From UPXZ01 sp049840795 (GTDB taxonomy: Bacteria > Bacteroidota > Bacteroidia > Bacteroidales > Paludibacteraceae): a stretch of DNA of 64,000 nucleotides. Position 1 is the stretch's first letter; the number at the start of each line of letters is the position of its first letter. Both the position numbers and the translations under genes were made by a program. Below are positions 33,268 through 42,897 of the stretch, piece by piece. The DNA is taken from the NCBI GenBank assembly GCA_049840795.1, contig JASGJK010000010.1, forward strand, positions 75,267 to 139,266, in the 5' to 3' direction. Below the pieces are notes generated by a model. It searched no databases. It worked only from the letters and a program-made list of their open reading frames with translations, and was not told the origin of the DNA.

Positions 33268-34363
33268 CTATTCCAATCTGAAAGTAACCGGAACGAAGAA
33301 TTTACATTTTACAGCCGATCCTCCCTGTTTTCCAGGAATCCATTTTGGCATCGATGCTACCACACGTCTGGCTTCTTTGTCCAAACTTGCATCAACACCA
33401 CGTACCACCTGTACATCCTGAATAGTTCCGTCTCTTCCAACTACAAATTGTATAACTACTTTACCTTGGATATTATTTTCTTGTGCAACAACCGGATATT
33501 TGACGTTATTGTTCAGGTATTTCATTAATTCGTCATCGCCACCGGGGAATGATGGTGGAACTTCCACAACCTCGAAGATTTTTTCTTCTGCTTCTTCCAA
33601 ATCGGCAATATCAATATCAACTTTTGCTATATCCAATCCGGTAATAACTGTAGGAGCCGAAGTTTTGTTCCGCTCTTGTTCCTTTTGGCGAAAATTCTTT
33701 GCCGCCGGAGATTGATTTTCGTAGATATAGTCATCATAACGGTATAATGATAGTGAAAGTAAAGCAAGTTGATCGTTATAAATAAAAAAACGAGGATTTG
33801 AAATCCCGTATGTACGTACTCATATTTTTTGCTTTATCAATTGGAATAGGTATCGGTATCCTTCCCCAGAATGTATTAACGATCAGGACTTCTTTATCCG
33901 CATCATACTTTCCATTCGAATTGAAGAGCCAATTATTTAATAGATAAGCTTCATGATAATCGAAATAAGATCCTTGTTCTACAACCCTCAACTTTCGCGC
34001 AAATTCATCTATTACGAGGTCGTGAATTTGTGCTTTCTTTATCGCGGTACTATCTGCCAAGCGCTTTTGCCAATCTACTGTTTTTTCAAATTCCCCTTTT
34101 TTCTTCCATTCCGTCAGCGTTTTTTCTACAAATGTGCTGTATCTGCTGTTTTTCACTTCGGTTAAATAAGCAGTCCTTCTTTCTGCCGTATTTCCAGAAA
34201 GAGAGCCAAGATCGTTGATAAATTCTGCAACATTCCTCATCTCGCGTTCCTGCTTCTCCCGATAGGTTTCGGGGCGAACAACAACCGTCCGGTTATTTTG
34301 GCTGAAAACTGTATGTGCCAAAGGAAGAAGAAATAGAATAAAAGGTATAATATATTTTTTCAT
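33268..34363 (-). CDS. secreted protein with TonB C-terminal domain, one frameshift
   Basis: The first frame (34363-33776) starts with a cleavable signal peptide (KKYIIPFILFLLPLAHTVFS) and a charged alpha-helical region of unknown type. The second frame ends with a TonB C-terminal domain: PSFPGGDDELMKYLNNNVKY, GKVVIQFVVGRDGTI and VVASMPKWIPGKQGGSAVK. They join near 33815, where YGISNPRFFIYNDQLALLSL continues the first part. The repaired protein is about 365 residues. TonB domains normally bind TonB boxes of outer-membrane receptors, but TonB itself has an uncleaved inner-membrane anchor. A soluble secreted version suggests a periplasmic or surface adaptor. A hairpin also found before the Mrr gene lies 20 bp upstream of the start. 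Confidence 0.75.
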
Positions 34364-34382
34364 AACGATAATATGTTTTTTT

Positions 34383-34405
34383 CGTCCGTGCCTTTTACAC
34401 AGACC
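34383..34405 (-). repeat. repeated hairpin leader, copy 1
   Basis: On the minus strand a 7-bp stem (GTCTGTG / CACGGAC) with an A-rich loop lies 20 nt before the start codon at 34363. Nearly the same sequence, including flanking TTAA, lies 18 nt before the Mrr-type gene (40596-40617). Confidence 0.6.
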
Positions 34406-34579
34406 CTTAATTTATTTTTAGAATAAACACACCCTTAATGTAAGTATAACTTGAACTATTCAAGTTTAACGAAATGCAACTTGGACCGGAAGCGATTACA
34501 CTTTTGAAACCGTACAAAATTGCAACATAAGTTTCCGCGGTGTACGCAAACTTGCGCTAATTGAAGTTTTCTGTCATTT

Positions 34580-35908
34580 CTACTGCACCGTTACATTGAA
34601 ACTGCTCGACCAAGTGTTATTACTTTCATCGACAATACTAATGCTGATTGGAATTTGCGTGTTTGTCGGTGTGGAACTTGAAACGGTAAATTTAACAGTA
34701 TAATAGTAGGCATATCCTTCGTATGTACCGTTGTTCCCCTGATAATCAGCCCACTTGATACCATAAGCGGCAATGTCGCCGTAATTAACCTGCGAAGTTG
34801 GCGTGAAACCTGAAATATAACTGCTTGTTGTTGAAAAAGTCGCTTTAACAGCTTTGGCAGCACCTGAACCTGTATTTTTCAGACTGACTTTTAATTGTAC
34901 CGTTTCGCCTTTATTTACAATCTTATCGTTATCGGAATAAACACTGTATTCGTTGTATGTAATTTGCGCATTGGTGGCTTCTACTTTTACATTAAAATTG
35001 CTTGTCCAAGTGTTACCGCTTTCGTCTGTAATGCTAATATTTACAGGGATATTTGTGTTCGCAGGCGTTGTATTTGAAACGGTAAATTTGATAGTATAAT
35101 AGTAAGCATACCCTTCGTATGTACCGTTGTTCCCTTGATAATCAGCCCACTTGATACCATAAGCGGCAATGTCGCCGTAATTAACCTGCGAAGTTGGCGT
35201 GAAATCTGAAATATAACTGCTTGTTGTTGAAAAAGTCGCTTTAACTGCTTTTGCAGCACTTGAACCTGTATTTTTCAAACTGACTTTTAATTGTACTGTT
35301 TCCCCTTTATTCACAATTTTATCGCCGTTATTATCGGAATAAACACTAAATTCATTGTAAGTAATTTGTGCATCTGTGCCTTCTACCTTTACATCAAAAT
35401 TGCTTGTAAATGTATACCCATTTCCGTCTGTAATATCAATGTTTATTGGTATATTCGTATTTGCCGGAGTAGAATTTGACACAGTAAATTTGATAGTGTA
35501 ATAATAAGCATATCCTTCATAACTTCCATTGTTGCCTTGATAATCAGCCCATTTTGTACTATTACCTGTAATTTCACCATAATTTACTTGCGAAGTTGGA
35601 GTAACCCCCGACACATAATCACTTGTTGTTGAAAAAGTCGCTTTAACTGCTTTTGCAGTACTTGAACCTGTATTTGCCAAACAAACTTTTAATTGTACTG
35701 TTTCCCCTTTGTTGATAATACCATCATCATTATTATCTGAATAAACGGAATAACTCTCAAACTTCAACGCCACACCGCCCTGCATATTAGCGTTGTTTTT
35801 TCCGTCCAACGGATTATCACGCTTGAGATTCAGGAACTCAACATCTTCGCAACCTGCGAAAAGCAAACTGCAAAGCATTATATAAACTATATTTTTGAGC
35901 GTTTTCAT
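34580..35908 (-). CDS. lipoprotein with three tandem CARDB-like repeats
   Basis: This 442-residue protein has a lipoprotein signal (YIMLCSLLFAGC, Cys about residue 20). Three repeats of about 125 residues follow. Each starts SVYSDN(N), then an acidic GDKIVNKGETVQLKVSLKNTG segment resembling a Ca-binding loop, then WADYQGNNGTYEGYAYYYT and NTNIPVNISITD. The fold pattern (N-K-G-E ... L-K-N-T-G) is that of CARDB/NEW3-type immunoglobulin-like domains, which serve as spacers or binding domains on the surface. Repeats 2 and 3 are nearly identical in DNA, and the third lost two residues in the acidic loop. It is the last gene of a three-gene set, 4 bp after the TPR gene. Confidence 0.82.
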   Translation of the reverse strand: MKTLKNIVYIMLCSLLFAGCEDVEFLNLKRDNPLDGKNNANMQGGVALKFESYSVYSDNNDDGIINKGETVQLKVCLANTGSSTAKAVKATFSTTSDYVSGVTPTSQVNYGEITGNSTKWADYQGNNGSYEGYAYYYTIKFTVSNSTPANTNIPINIDITDGNGYTFTSNFDVKVEGTDAQITYNEFSVYSDNNGDKIVNKGETVQLKVSLKNTGSSAAKAVKATFSTTSSYISDFTPTSQVNYGDIAAYGIKWADYQGNNGTYEGYAYYYTIKFTVSNTTPANTNIPVNISITDESGNTWTSNFNVKVEATNAQITYNEYSVYSDNDKIVNKGETVQLKVSLKNTGSGAAKAVKATFSTTSSYISGFTPTSQVNYGDIAAYGIKWADYQGNNGTYEGYAYYYTVKFTVSSSTPTNTQIPISISIVDESNNTWSSSFNVTVQ

Positions 35909-35912
35909 ATTC

Positions 35913-37821
35913 TTAAAAAGTTATAGTGTAAGACAATCCTGTTGCATTTAAGTCGGGTTGATAGAACGCGCCCAAATGCGAGTTTTTGTACGCTTTGGCT
36001 GCTTTGGCATTTTTTGCGCCTATACTCCACACCCAAATAATATCCGAAATCCAAACGATACCACCTGCAATCACACAACCGTAAAACGCCTGATTTGAAA
36101 TATTTGCCGTTTCATAATGTTTGTCCATTGCGGTTTGTTCGGTAGCGGCGTGATATTTTTTGTATTCGCTGTTGGAATACAATTTTAATCCAATGCCTCC
36201 GCCAATCAGTGCATAGGTGGATAATGCCACGCCAACGCCGTTTTTCTTGCCGTAAGAAACCCGGTGGTCGCCCAATCCGGGAACGAGTAAGGACAAAAAA
36301 GCATTTGACGGTCCGCCGGAGCCACTCATTTTTACAAGTTTATTGTTGTCAAATACTTGTCCGTTGATAGTGGTTTTGTTCATATCAAAGGTGTATTTGC
36401 CGTAAGGCGCATTGTAGCCCAATTCTGAATTGATTGCGGAACGGTAAATGTTGAAATCTTTGTTGCCCGAAGAAATGCCGTCGGGATTTTTCTTTGCCGT
36501 GATTACAGTGTGGTTATAGTCAATCGTGTAGGTAAATTCCGCTTTCGACAATACCTTGTAGCCGCTCCAAAATACTTGTTTGATTTTCAGGTTTTTGCAG
36601 ATTTTATCCAAAACAGCGTTCAGGTTTTTATTCTGAACGGAAGTAGTGAATTTGGAAGTTGAAACGCCGAAAGTATCTACCTCGCAAATAATGCTGACGG
36701 TTGTTCGAGGCAAAGTTTCGCCTTTGGCAAGCAATGTCTTTTTCAATTCGTTTTCGATATAATCGTCTTTTGCTTCGTAATCGCCTGTTTCAAGCGTTTT
36801 GTAATCGTATTGTTTGTAAGTTCTTTCGCTTAAAAACACCTGAAAATCGGTTATTTCTCTGATTTTTAGGTTGATATAGTCCATTTGTTTGTTCGGCCTA
36901 ATTATCAAGGCATTAGCATATTTTGCTTTTGCTTTGTCGTATTGGTGGGCTTTGAACAGAGTTTCGGCTTCCGCGCACAGAAATATTTATGTCTAACTCG
37001 ACAAGTTTCTCTGAATACATATCTCGGTTTTCGGGTTTAACCGACAATGCTTTGTTGTAAAATTGCTTTGCGGTTGCGTATTGCTTTTGATAATATGCCG
37101 ATTCTGCTTGCTGAATGGCGTTTTGATATTTTTCTTCGCGCTCTGCCGCTTCGCGGGCAAGGCGCTCCGCTTCGGCTTTGCGTTCTTCCACCTGTTTATA
37201 GTTGTAAATAAAGAAGTTGTAACGAATATCCGCGCCTTCTTCATTTCGTTTTTTCAACTGCTTTTTGAAATTCACTTCGTACAAACCGTTGCGATACACG
37301 CTTTCCAAACCGCGTTCTATGGCATCGGTCAGGAAAATGCGTTTGTAACCGTTGGTTGTGAGTTCGGATTTCAGGCGGTCGAGTTGCTCATCATTGGCAA
37401 TGGTGTAGGCGATGGCGTTGTCGAAAGTAGGGTACAGATAAAAGTAAAACCAACCCTTTGCCAAGTCGTTGTACGAATTTTTATCGAAAGCCCAAGTAAC
37501 TTGCTTGTAATCGGTGGCAACTTCGTCATCGTACTCGTCTGTTTCCTTTATATTGGTAGAATAGAGTTTCCAACCTTTGTCGGTCAAAAACCTGTCCACA
37601 TAATCCAAATCCTTGCTTTGCAGGAGTTGCAGCAAGTCGTTGAGGTTGAGTTGCGCTTTTCTGATACGCGCCTGCTCTTTCAACTCGTTTTCTTTTTGCT
37701 CACGCTCGTACTGCTGTTGGCGTTGCTTTTGTTCGAGTTGCCCTTTTATGCTTTGCGCGTTGGCGCAAATAGCAGTTAGCAAAACACAGCAAATCAGTGA
37801 AATGATTTTTTTAGTCGCCAT
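35913..37821 (-). CDS. secreted coiled-coil / TPR protein with C-terminal membrane segments, one frameshift
   Basis: Frame 37821-36913 has a signal peptide (IISLICCVLLTAICANA), a Gln/Glu-rich coiled coil (SIKGQLEQKQRQQQYEREQK), an uncharacterised domain and one TPR-like unit (ESAYYQKQYATAKQFYNKAL). An extra base in the short A-run 36981-36983 breaks it. Without it the frame reads LCAEAETLFKAHQYDKAKAK, then YANALIIRPNKQMDYINLKI, a second TPR, and continues to 35913. The C-terminal part has PSNAFLSLLVPGLGDHRVSY and hydrophobic segments as in DUF5683-like proteins. The total is about 635 residues. Its ATG overlaps the WG gene by 11 bp, so translation is coupled. Function unknown; the TPRs suggest a scaffold in an envelope complex. 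Confidence 0.75.
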
Positions 37822-39427
37822 ATTCTTCTGTATCTGAATTGATTAAATTCTGTAAGTTATCTCTATTAAAGCCTACATACAACGAACACGAATAATCGCC
37901 GTAAGTAACGGCAAAACTTAAATTTCCGTCTTGATAAGCGGTGTATTGTCCGTTTGCCGTTTCCATTTTTACATTGTACCGCTTTTCAATTTCGGTTTTC
38001 AGTGCGTTTGCTACTGCACCGCCTTTATCGTTGGCTTCGCCCGACAAATAAAACTGATATTCGATTGTGACAAATTTCTCTGAAAATTTGTATTGCTTTG
38101 TCGTTCCTGTTTCATACCTATAACCGTAATATTCATTGTAAGTGGTTACATTTTCGTAAATGGGATTGATAAAATGAAACTGTGTTTTGCTAACCGAAAT
38201 TTCATCTGTAATTTCTTGGTCGTCGCGAGTATATGCTGTGTATTTGTCATTTGCATTTATATCGTCGTACAACGGATTATCAATGATATTCTGCAAAGTA
38301 GAAGTTGCCGAAAAGCCGTCAAAAGAATTATTGTCGCCTGTTTTTTCAAAAAACTTGTTGATAAATTCCGTTGCATCGTAATAATCGCTTTGTACATAAG
38401 AGGTTGTTGCAAAAACATACTTTATTGCATCAAATTGCGGATTGACAAGGTATTTTCCTTTCTTGTCGATAACACCCCATTTATCCGCATTTTCCACTAA
38501 TGCAATATCGCCGAAAAATGTAGAAGCGTTATCGAACTGTGGGTTGATTTCGATTTTACCCTGCTTGTTGATATAGCCGTAACGATCGCCCTGTCCAATT
38601 ACCGCCAAACCGCTTTGAAAAACACCCGCCTCATCGAACTGCGGATTGATTTCAATTTTGCCACTTTCGGTTATGTAGCCATAAACCTTGCCTTGTTTGA
38701 TGGCAGCCATTCCTTCGCTGAAAACTCCTGCTTGGTCGAATTGCGGATTAATTACATAACTGCCCTTGACATCAACGTATCCCCACAGTTTACCGTTGCT
38801 AAACAATGCCTTGCCTGACTTAAAATCACTTACAGCCTCAAATTGCGGGTTGATTACAATCTTGCCTGTTTTGTCAATAAATCCCCATTTGTCTTTTTGT
38901 TTGACAGCTGCTAAACCTTCGGAAAATGAGTTTGCAGCCTCAAATTGCGGATTGATAACGGTTTTACCCGATTTATCCACAAATCCGAATTTGCCGTCTG
39001 CTGTAACAATCACAGCCAAACCTTCGGAAAAAGAAACGACATATTTTGCCTGTTTCAACGAAAATTTTGTTTCGCCCGGTTTGTCGATACAGACAGGAAA
39101 ACTACCGTCTGAAACTACAAAAGCAAGTCCTTCTGCGAAATGCGTACCGCTTTTGAATTTGGCGGGAATAGCATATTTGCCGTCCTCTTTAATGTAACCT
39201 GTTTTGCCGTCAGAAGAAACGACCTTTGCCAAGCCGTCGCGGAAAAATCCGGCATCTTGAAACTGCGGATTGATTACATATTCGCCTTTTTTGTTAATAT
39301 AGCCCCATTTTTCGCCCGATTTTACAGGAATTAACTTCAAATCTACCTGATTTGAGTTGGAACACGATATGCATAAAATTATCAAACTACATATAATCAA
39401 TAGTTTGAATGAAGAAAAGCTAGTCAT
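37811..39427 (-). CDS. WG-repeat lipoprotein
   Basis: This 538-residue protein has a lipoprotein signal (LLIICSLIILCISC, Cys about 22). About eight WG repeats of roughly 45 residues follow, each of the form KWGYI(N/D)KKGK-x-x-INPQF(D/E)-x-A-x-x-F-x-x-G-L-A. Examples are GYINKKGEYVINPQF, GFIDKTGKIVINPQF and GVIDKKGKYLVNPQF. The last 200 residues are a different, non-repeated domain ending GDYSCSLYVGFNRDNLQNLI. WG repeats form beta-propeller-like arrays of unclear ligand. It leads a tight operon with the TPR protein (11-bp overlap) and the CARDB-like lipoprotein. All three are exported. Confidence 0.88.
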   Translation of the reverse strand: MTSFSSFKLLIICSLIILCISCSNSNQVDLKLIPVKSGEKWGYINKKGEYVINPQFQDAGFFRDGLAKVVSSDGKTGYIKEDGKYAIPAKFKSGTHFAEGLAFVVSDGSFPVCIDKPGETKFSLKQAKYVVSFSEGLAVIVTADGKFGFVDKSGKTVINPQFEAANSFSEGLAAVKQKDKWGFIDKTGKIVINPQFEAVSDFKSGKALFSNGKLWGYVDVKGSYVINPQFDQAGVFSEGMAAIKQGKVYGYITESGKIEINPQFDEAGVFQSGLAVIGQGDRYGYINKQGKIEINPQFDNASTFFGDIALVENADKWGVIDKKGKYLVNPQFDAIKYVFATTSYVQSDYYDATEFINKFFEKTGDNNSFDGFSATSTLQNIIDNPLYDDINANDKYTAYTRDDQEITDEISVSKTQFHFINPIYENVTTYNEYYGYRYETGTTKQYKFSEKFVTIEYQFYLSGEANDKGGAVANALKTEIEKRYNVKMETANGQYTAYQDGNLSFAVTYGDYSCSLYVGFNRDNLQNLINSDTEEYGD

Positions 39428-39540
39428 AATGTTATCTGTTGAGCTTCGTTATTTATTAGTCGAATCTATTTAGTCTATGTCGGATTGTAAGTCTGCATGA
39501 GCAAAGTTCCTATCTTTTCGCCCCTCACATTTATTTGTTG

Positions 39541-40578
39541 TCAACCAACGGGCCAATATAATTTTTTCAATGGAATTAGTGCCCTTGTATCGGGGTCAAA
39601 CTTGTCATAGTGCTGAACGATTAATAGCACAAGCAAATCCATATCAATTAATGTCAGCGGAATATTAGACCTGTCAGCCTCATACTTTGCTTCTTTGGTA
39701 AAACCTCCAGTTGAAACATAAAGAGCCTTGTCGTTTTCCCTTAAACCTCCAATGAAACTTCTTACATCCGGTGCGCTTATTTGACCTTTTCTGTGTTTTA
39801 CTTCAACCATAATTTTAGGGTTTTCTAAACCCAGTCCATCCGGCGAAGCCGTTATATCTTTTCCTCTGTCTGCCCCTTTGGGACTTACCAGAGTTTTATA
39901 ACCCATTCCACGTAAAATACCCGCAACCAAGTCTTGCATTTCGTATCCATCAAGTTTATATAATTTGTCTTTAATAAAGTCGTTTGCTTTAGCTTCGAAG
40001 TCCTCCTGTATTATGTATAGAGTTTGTCCTCCGTCATCCGGAACATCCGTTGAAACAGCTGTGTCTCCCTTTTTATATCTTCCTAAAACTTCTTGAACTG
40101 CCAAGTCGGGCAATTTAAAAATTGTCAGGACTGAACCTAAACTGTTTTTTGTTGCAGTTGTCAATTCGTCTCTTGAAACTTTTTCCGTCCACTTAACCTT
40201 TCGTCTATGTGGATAAGATTCTATAGTATCAGACGCATCGTCAGATGCTATTTCCTTCGGCTTATCGTATATGTAGTCAGATACTATTTCGCCAATCCAA
40301 TAAACCCTTTGGTTTGAATCATAAGAAACAACCAATTGTCCTATCTCAAATTCTGTTTTGAAGCGTGTAAGCTGTCCTGCGAAATTGTTGATTTGTCCTG
40401 CCTTGTATTCTGGATAAACTTCACACAGTTTTTCTTTTATTTCTTCTACATCTTTGAGCAACGATAAGTCGCCAATCTCTCCCCAAGCAATTGCAACAAC
40501 TCTTTGTTTCAAAAAATCTTCAATTAAGAAAGCGCCTTCGCCGGCTCTTACCATGTACATTGTTTGTTCTTTTGTCAT
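39541..40578 (-). CDS. Mrr-type restriction endonuclease
   Basis: This is a 345-residue protein. The C-terminal half is an Mrr-like PD-(D/E)xK nuclease: GYEMQDLVAGILRGMGYKT, GADRGKDI (active-site Asp), then MVEVKHRKGQISAPDVRSF (the E-x-K pair), ending in a helical region. The N-terminal half (VRAGEGAFLIEDFLKQRVVA ... SDYIYDKPKE) resembles the substrate-sensing domains that accompany Mrr enzymes. It probably cuts modified or foreign DNA as a type IV system. It stands alone: no methyltransferase is near. The nearest neighbours are envelope proteins, so it may have arrived with this accessory block. The repeated hairpin (40596-40617) precedes its start. Confidence 0.88.
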   Translation of the reverse strand: MTKEQTMYMVRAGEGAFLIEDFLKQRVVAIAWGEIGDLSLLKDVEEIKEKLCEVYPEYKAGQINNFAGQLTRFKTEFEIGQLVVSYDSNQRVYWIGEIVSDYIYDKPKEIASDDASDTIESYPHRRKVKWTEKVSRDELTTATKNSLGSVLTIFKLPDLAVQEVLGRYKKGDTAVSTDVPDDGGQTLYIIQEDFEAKANDFIKDKLYKLDGYEMQDLVAGILRGMGYKTLVSPKGADRGKDITASPDGLGLENPKIMVEVKHRKGQISAPDVRSFIGGLRENDKALYVSTGGFTKEAKYEADRSNIPLTLIDMDLLVLLIVQHYDKFDPDTRALIPLKKLYWPVG

Positions 40579-40595
40579 TTTGTTTGTAAGTTGTA

Positions 40596-40617
40596 CGTCC
40601 GTGCCTTTACACAGACC
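40596..40617 (-). repeat. repeated hairpin leader, copy 2
   Basis: Same stem-loop as at 34383-34405 with one base fewer in the loop run, placed 18 nt before the Mrr gene start on the minus strand. Confidence 0.6.
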
Positions 40618-40642
40618 ATTAATTTGTTTTTATTAATTAGCA

Positions 40643-42027
40643 CTATCTACGCAAACCCGACAAACACCATTTCCCATTTACTTTTGCGAATATATAGCTG
40701 CGACTCTCACATGTTTCAGGAACCCCATTTGAGTACGTAATGGAGCCTTCTCTACTATTAATAGTCCATGTTCCGTAACGAGAAAGACCTTCAATATTCC
40801 GAAGTCCTGTTTCTATGAAAAAATCCTTATCTAAGAATTCCCAATTCTTCTCCAAATTTTCTTTATCCATATATTCTTCTTCATCAGTTTCATAGTTGAA
40901 CGAAGTAACAGAAAGGCGTGCTTTAATCAAAGCTATTTGTGTTTTCCTGTCTTTTGTGAAATCTTCAAAGAATCTTTGAAAACTTTCATCAAGGTCTCTC
41001 AGTTTAAGATTATCTGTTGCGGTGTTATTCTCTTCGTATAAGTCTGTCGTTTGATTGGAATTAGCTGCCGTTTCTCTTAGATATTCTTTATCTGAATTAG
41101 AAAGACTTGCCATTGGTAAAACAATTAATGTATTCAAATTTTCATCACAAAAGTGTGTCTCAACTTGCGCACCATTGAAACAAGTTTCTGAAATTTCGGC
41201 AGCAAGTAATTTGCCAAGATTTCTGTTTTCCTGATCCTGTTCTATTCCTTTTTAACAACCATTCTAAATTCATACGTATTGCCTGTTTTGTTCAACTGTA
41301 CAGTCTTTTCTTCACCATCGGCAAATTCATGGTCAATTAGGTATTTACCAAGCCTGTTAACTTCATCCAAGGTTATAGATGAAGTGTAAAATACTTCAGT
41401 GCCATTAAATGTTTTTGATTTACCATAAGCATTGTTGCCTCCAAAAAGTTCTACTTTCGGGTCAGAGGTCATAAAATCATTCCCTTCATCTGTGAAATAA
41501 TACCAGGCAGAAAATACTCCTCCCAATAAAATTACTGCACATATTAATACTATTCCTAATACTTTCCAACCAGAATAAAACTCATTTCCTTCTTCTTTGT
41601 GCGTTTCCAGTATTTGTCCGTGCATTTTTTTTACAATCAAGTAGGTAATTCCTGCATAAATAAGAGGAATTACTGAATTCGGGATTCCATTCCCGAATTC
41701 GGTAAATACGATAATTAGGATCAGTAGTGTACTAATAATTATCCCGACAATTAAAGCTGTTAGTCCTTCTTGCTTTTTTCCAAGATTTAAGGAGTTTCTA
41801 CGAATAAGAATACCTGCAACTAATGGTCCGCCTAAAAAAGTTGCAGCTACGATTGACCGTAAGGAATACAGTTTAAACTTTTCTTCTTCTTTTTTATTCG
41901 GGTTTTCCACCGCTACAGCAGTTTCAGTTTTTTGCTCATTTTGTTCATTCGGTTTTCCGCAATGTTTACAAAATTTATCTGTAGATAATACTGCTTCTCC
42001 ACAAGAAGTACATTTCATTGCTTCCAT
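40643..42027 (-). CDS. zinc-ribbon membrane protein with C-terminal extracytoplasmic domain, one frameshift
   Basis: The start is a zinc ribbon (MKCTSCGEAVLSTDKFCKHC). It is followed by an acidic linker and three or four membrane helices (IVAATFLGGPLVAGILI, ALIVGIIISTLLILIIVF, SVIPLIYAGITYLIV, VLGIVLICAVILLGGVF). The raw frame stops at 41242. Adding one base to the A5 run (41249-41253 on the plus strand) continues as FRMVVKKGIEQDQENRNLGK, then LLAAEISETCFNGAQVETHF, into the frame ending at 40643. The second half otherwise has no start codon. The joined protein is 461 residues, with a C-terminal domain ending WCLSGLRR, like small DUF4348-type ligand domains. Function unknown. Confidence 0.72.
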
Positions 42028-42209
42028 AAAATTATTTTTGTATGTTTTAATTTAAAGTTCTGATTTTAAGTCCGCCGTCAAGACAGCTTCGGATTACAAA
42101 CCTCGTTGCAAACGAGGGGAAGTGAGGTCAGGCGAGATTGCAAGAATCTCTCTTTGTTCTTATCGCTTCGTCGCGCCTTCTCGCGATAGTGAGCGTTTTC
42201 CGTTACAAC
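42028..42209. other. intergenic region upstream of the zinc-ribbon gene
   Basis: Contains a small hairpin (CCTCGTT / AACGAGG, about 42102-42119) and otherwise nothing that I can support. Confidence 0.4.
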
Positions 42210-42294
42210 TACATACGTATGTAAGCAATAGCTACTAACGTATGTAAGTATCGGCTACATACGTATGTAGCTGATACCTGCATGCGTATGTAAG
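42210..42294. repeat. four palindromic TACATACGTATGTA repeats behind the HU-domain gene
   Basis: Two perfect palindromes (14 bp at 42210-42223 and 18 bp at 42254-42271, GCTACATACGTATGTAGC) and two degenerate ones (about 42236-42246 and 42278-42294) lie within 85 bp. The last one touches the HU-domain gene stop. They could be protein-binding sites or REP-like units. Confidence 0.65.
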
Positions 42295-42295
42295 T

Positions 42296-42673
42296 TTACT
42301 CGTCTTTTTCGTAGCGGATATTTTCTATGGACTTGCGCAAACCGGGCGAAGGGGTAAACAATACCCGTACACCCGATATTAAACCCACGTTAAACTCTCC
42401 GGGCGAAGCCACTCCCTCGCTCGAAAACGAAACACGGAGCGTTCCCAATTCGCCCAAGCTGACGCTTTTACCCATCAGCAGGTACTTGGGCACGATGTCG
42501 AGCAGGCTTTCGATAACGTTAGACACATCGCCGCGCGCCAACGACGAGAGACCTACGATTTCCGCCGCTATTTCCTTTTGCGACACTTTTCCGTCGTTTA
42601 CCGGCGAGGCGTACAGTTTCGGCGCGTCGGTCGGTTTTTGCGGGTTAGCCCGCGGAATTAATTTGTACTTCAT
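42296..42673 (-). CDS. HU-domain DNA-binding protein (Bacteroidota histone-like type)
   Basis: This is a 125-residue protein of the Bacteroidota HU-like family. It shows the N-terminal KYKLIPRANPQKP block, a helical region (KEIAAEIVGLSSLARGDVSN, then VIESLL), and VSLGELGTLRVSFSSEG, the beta-arm region that contacts DNA in HU. The C-terminus is acidic. It probably compacts or bends DNA. Its leader on the minus strand contains an intrinsic-terminator-like hairpin 36 nt before the start and a 49-nt TC repeat further up. A degraded second copy is at 43361-43475. Confidence 0.9.
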   Translation of the reverse strand: MKYKLIPRANPQKPTDAPKLYASPVNDGKVSQKEIAAEIVGLSSLARGDVSNVIESLLDIVPKYLLMGKSVSLGELGTLRVSFSSEGVASPGEFNVGLISGVRVLFTPSPGLRKSIENIRYEKDE

Positions 42674-42708
42674 AAAAACCTCCTTTTTAAAAATTGTGTT
42701 ACAGGTAT

Positions 42709-42752
42709 AAAAAAAAATCCCGTTCGCAAGGAGTTCTCCTTGTAAACGGGAT
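42709..42752 (-). terminator. terminator-like hairpin in the leader of the HU-domain gene
   Basis: On the minus strand an 8-bp outer stem (ATCCCGTT / AACGGGAT) encloses an inner AAGGAG / CTCCTT stem, followed by a run of nine T. It lies between the presumed promoter and the HU-domain start (42673), so it could act as an attenuator or end a short leader RNA. Confidence 0.7.
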
Positions 42753-42845
42753 GCTTAATATTGAAATTATTACGGAAAAATTAGTCGCGGAATGTTGTGC
42801 AACTAATTGAATTTTAGTATATACGCGCGTAGCTAATTGTAGGTT

Positions 42846-42897
<52 letters not shown>

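Noticed and set aside
34580..35908. Assembly artefact as the sole cause of the triple repeat
   Set aside because: The three repeats differ at many positions spread along their length, so they are distinct copies, although the exact number still deserves long-read confirmation.
39541..42027. A multi-gene defence island around the Mrr-type nuclease
   Set aside because: Neighbours are envelope proteins; no methyltransferase, helicase or known defence partner is present, so only a solitary type IV-like enzyme is supported.
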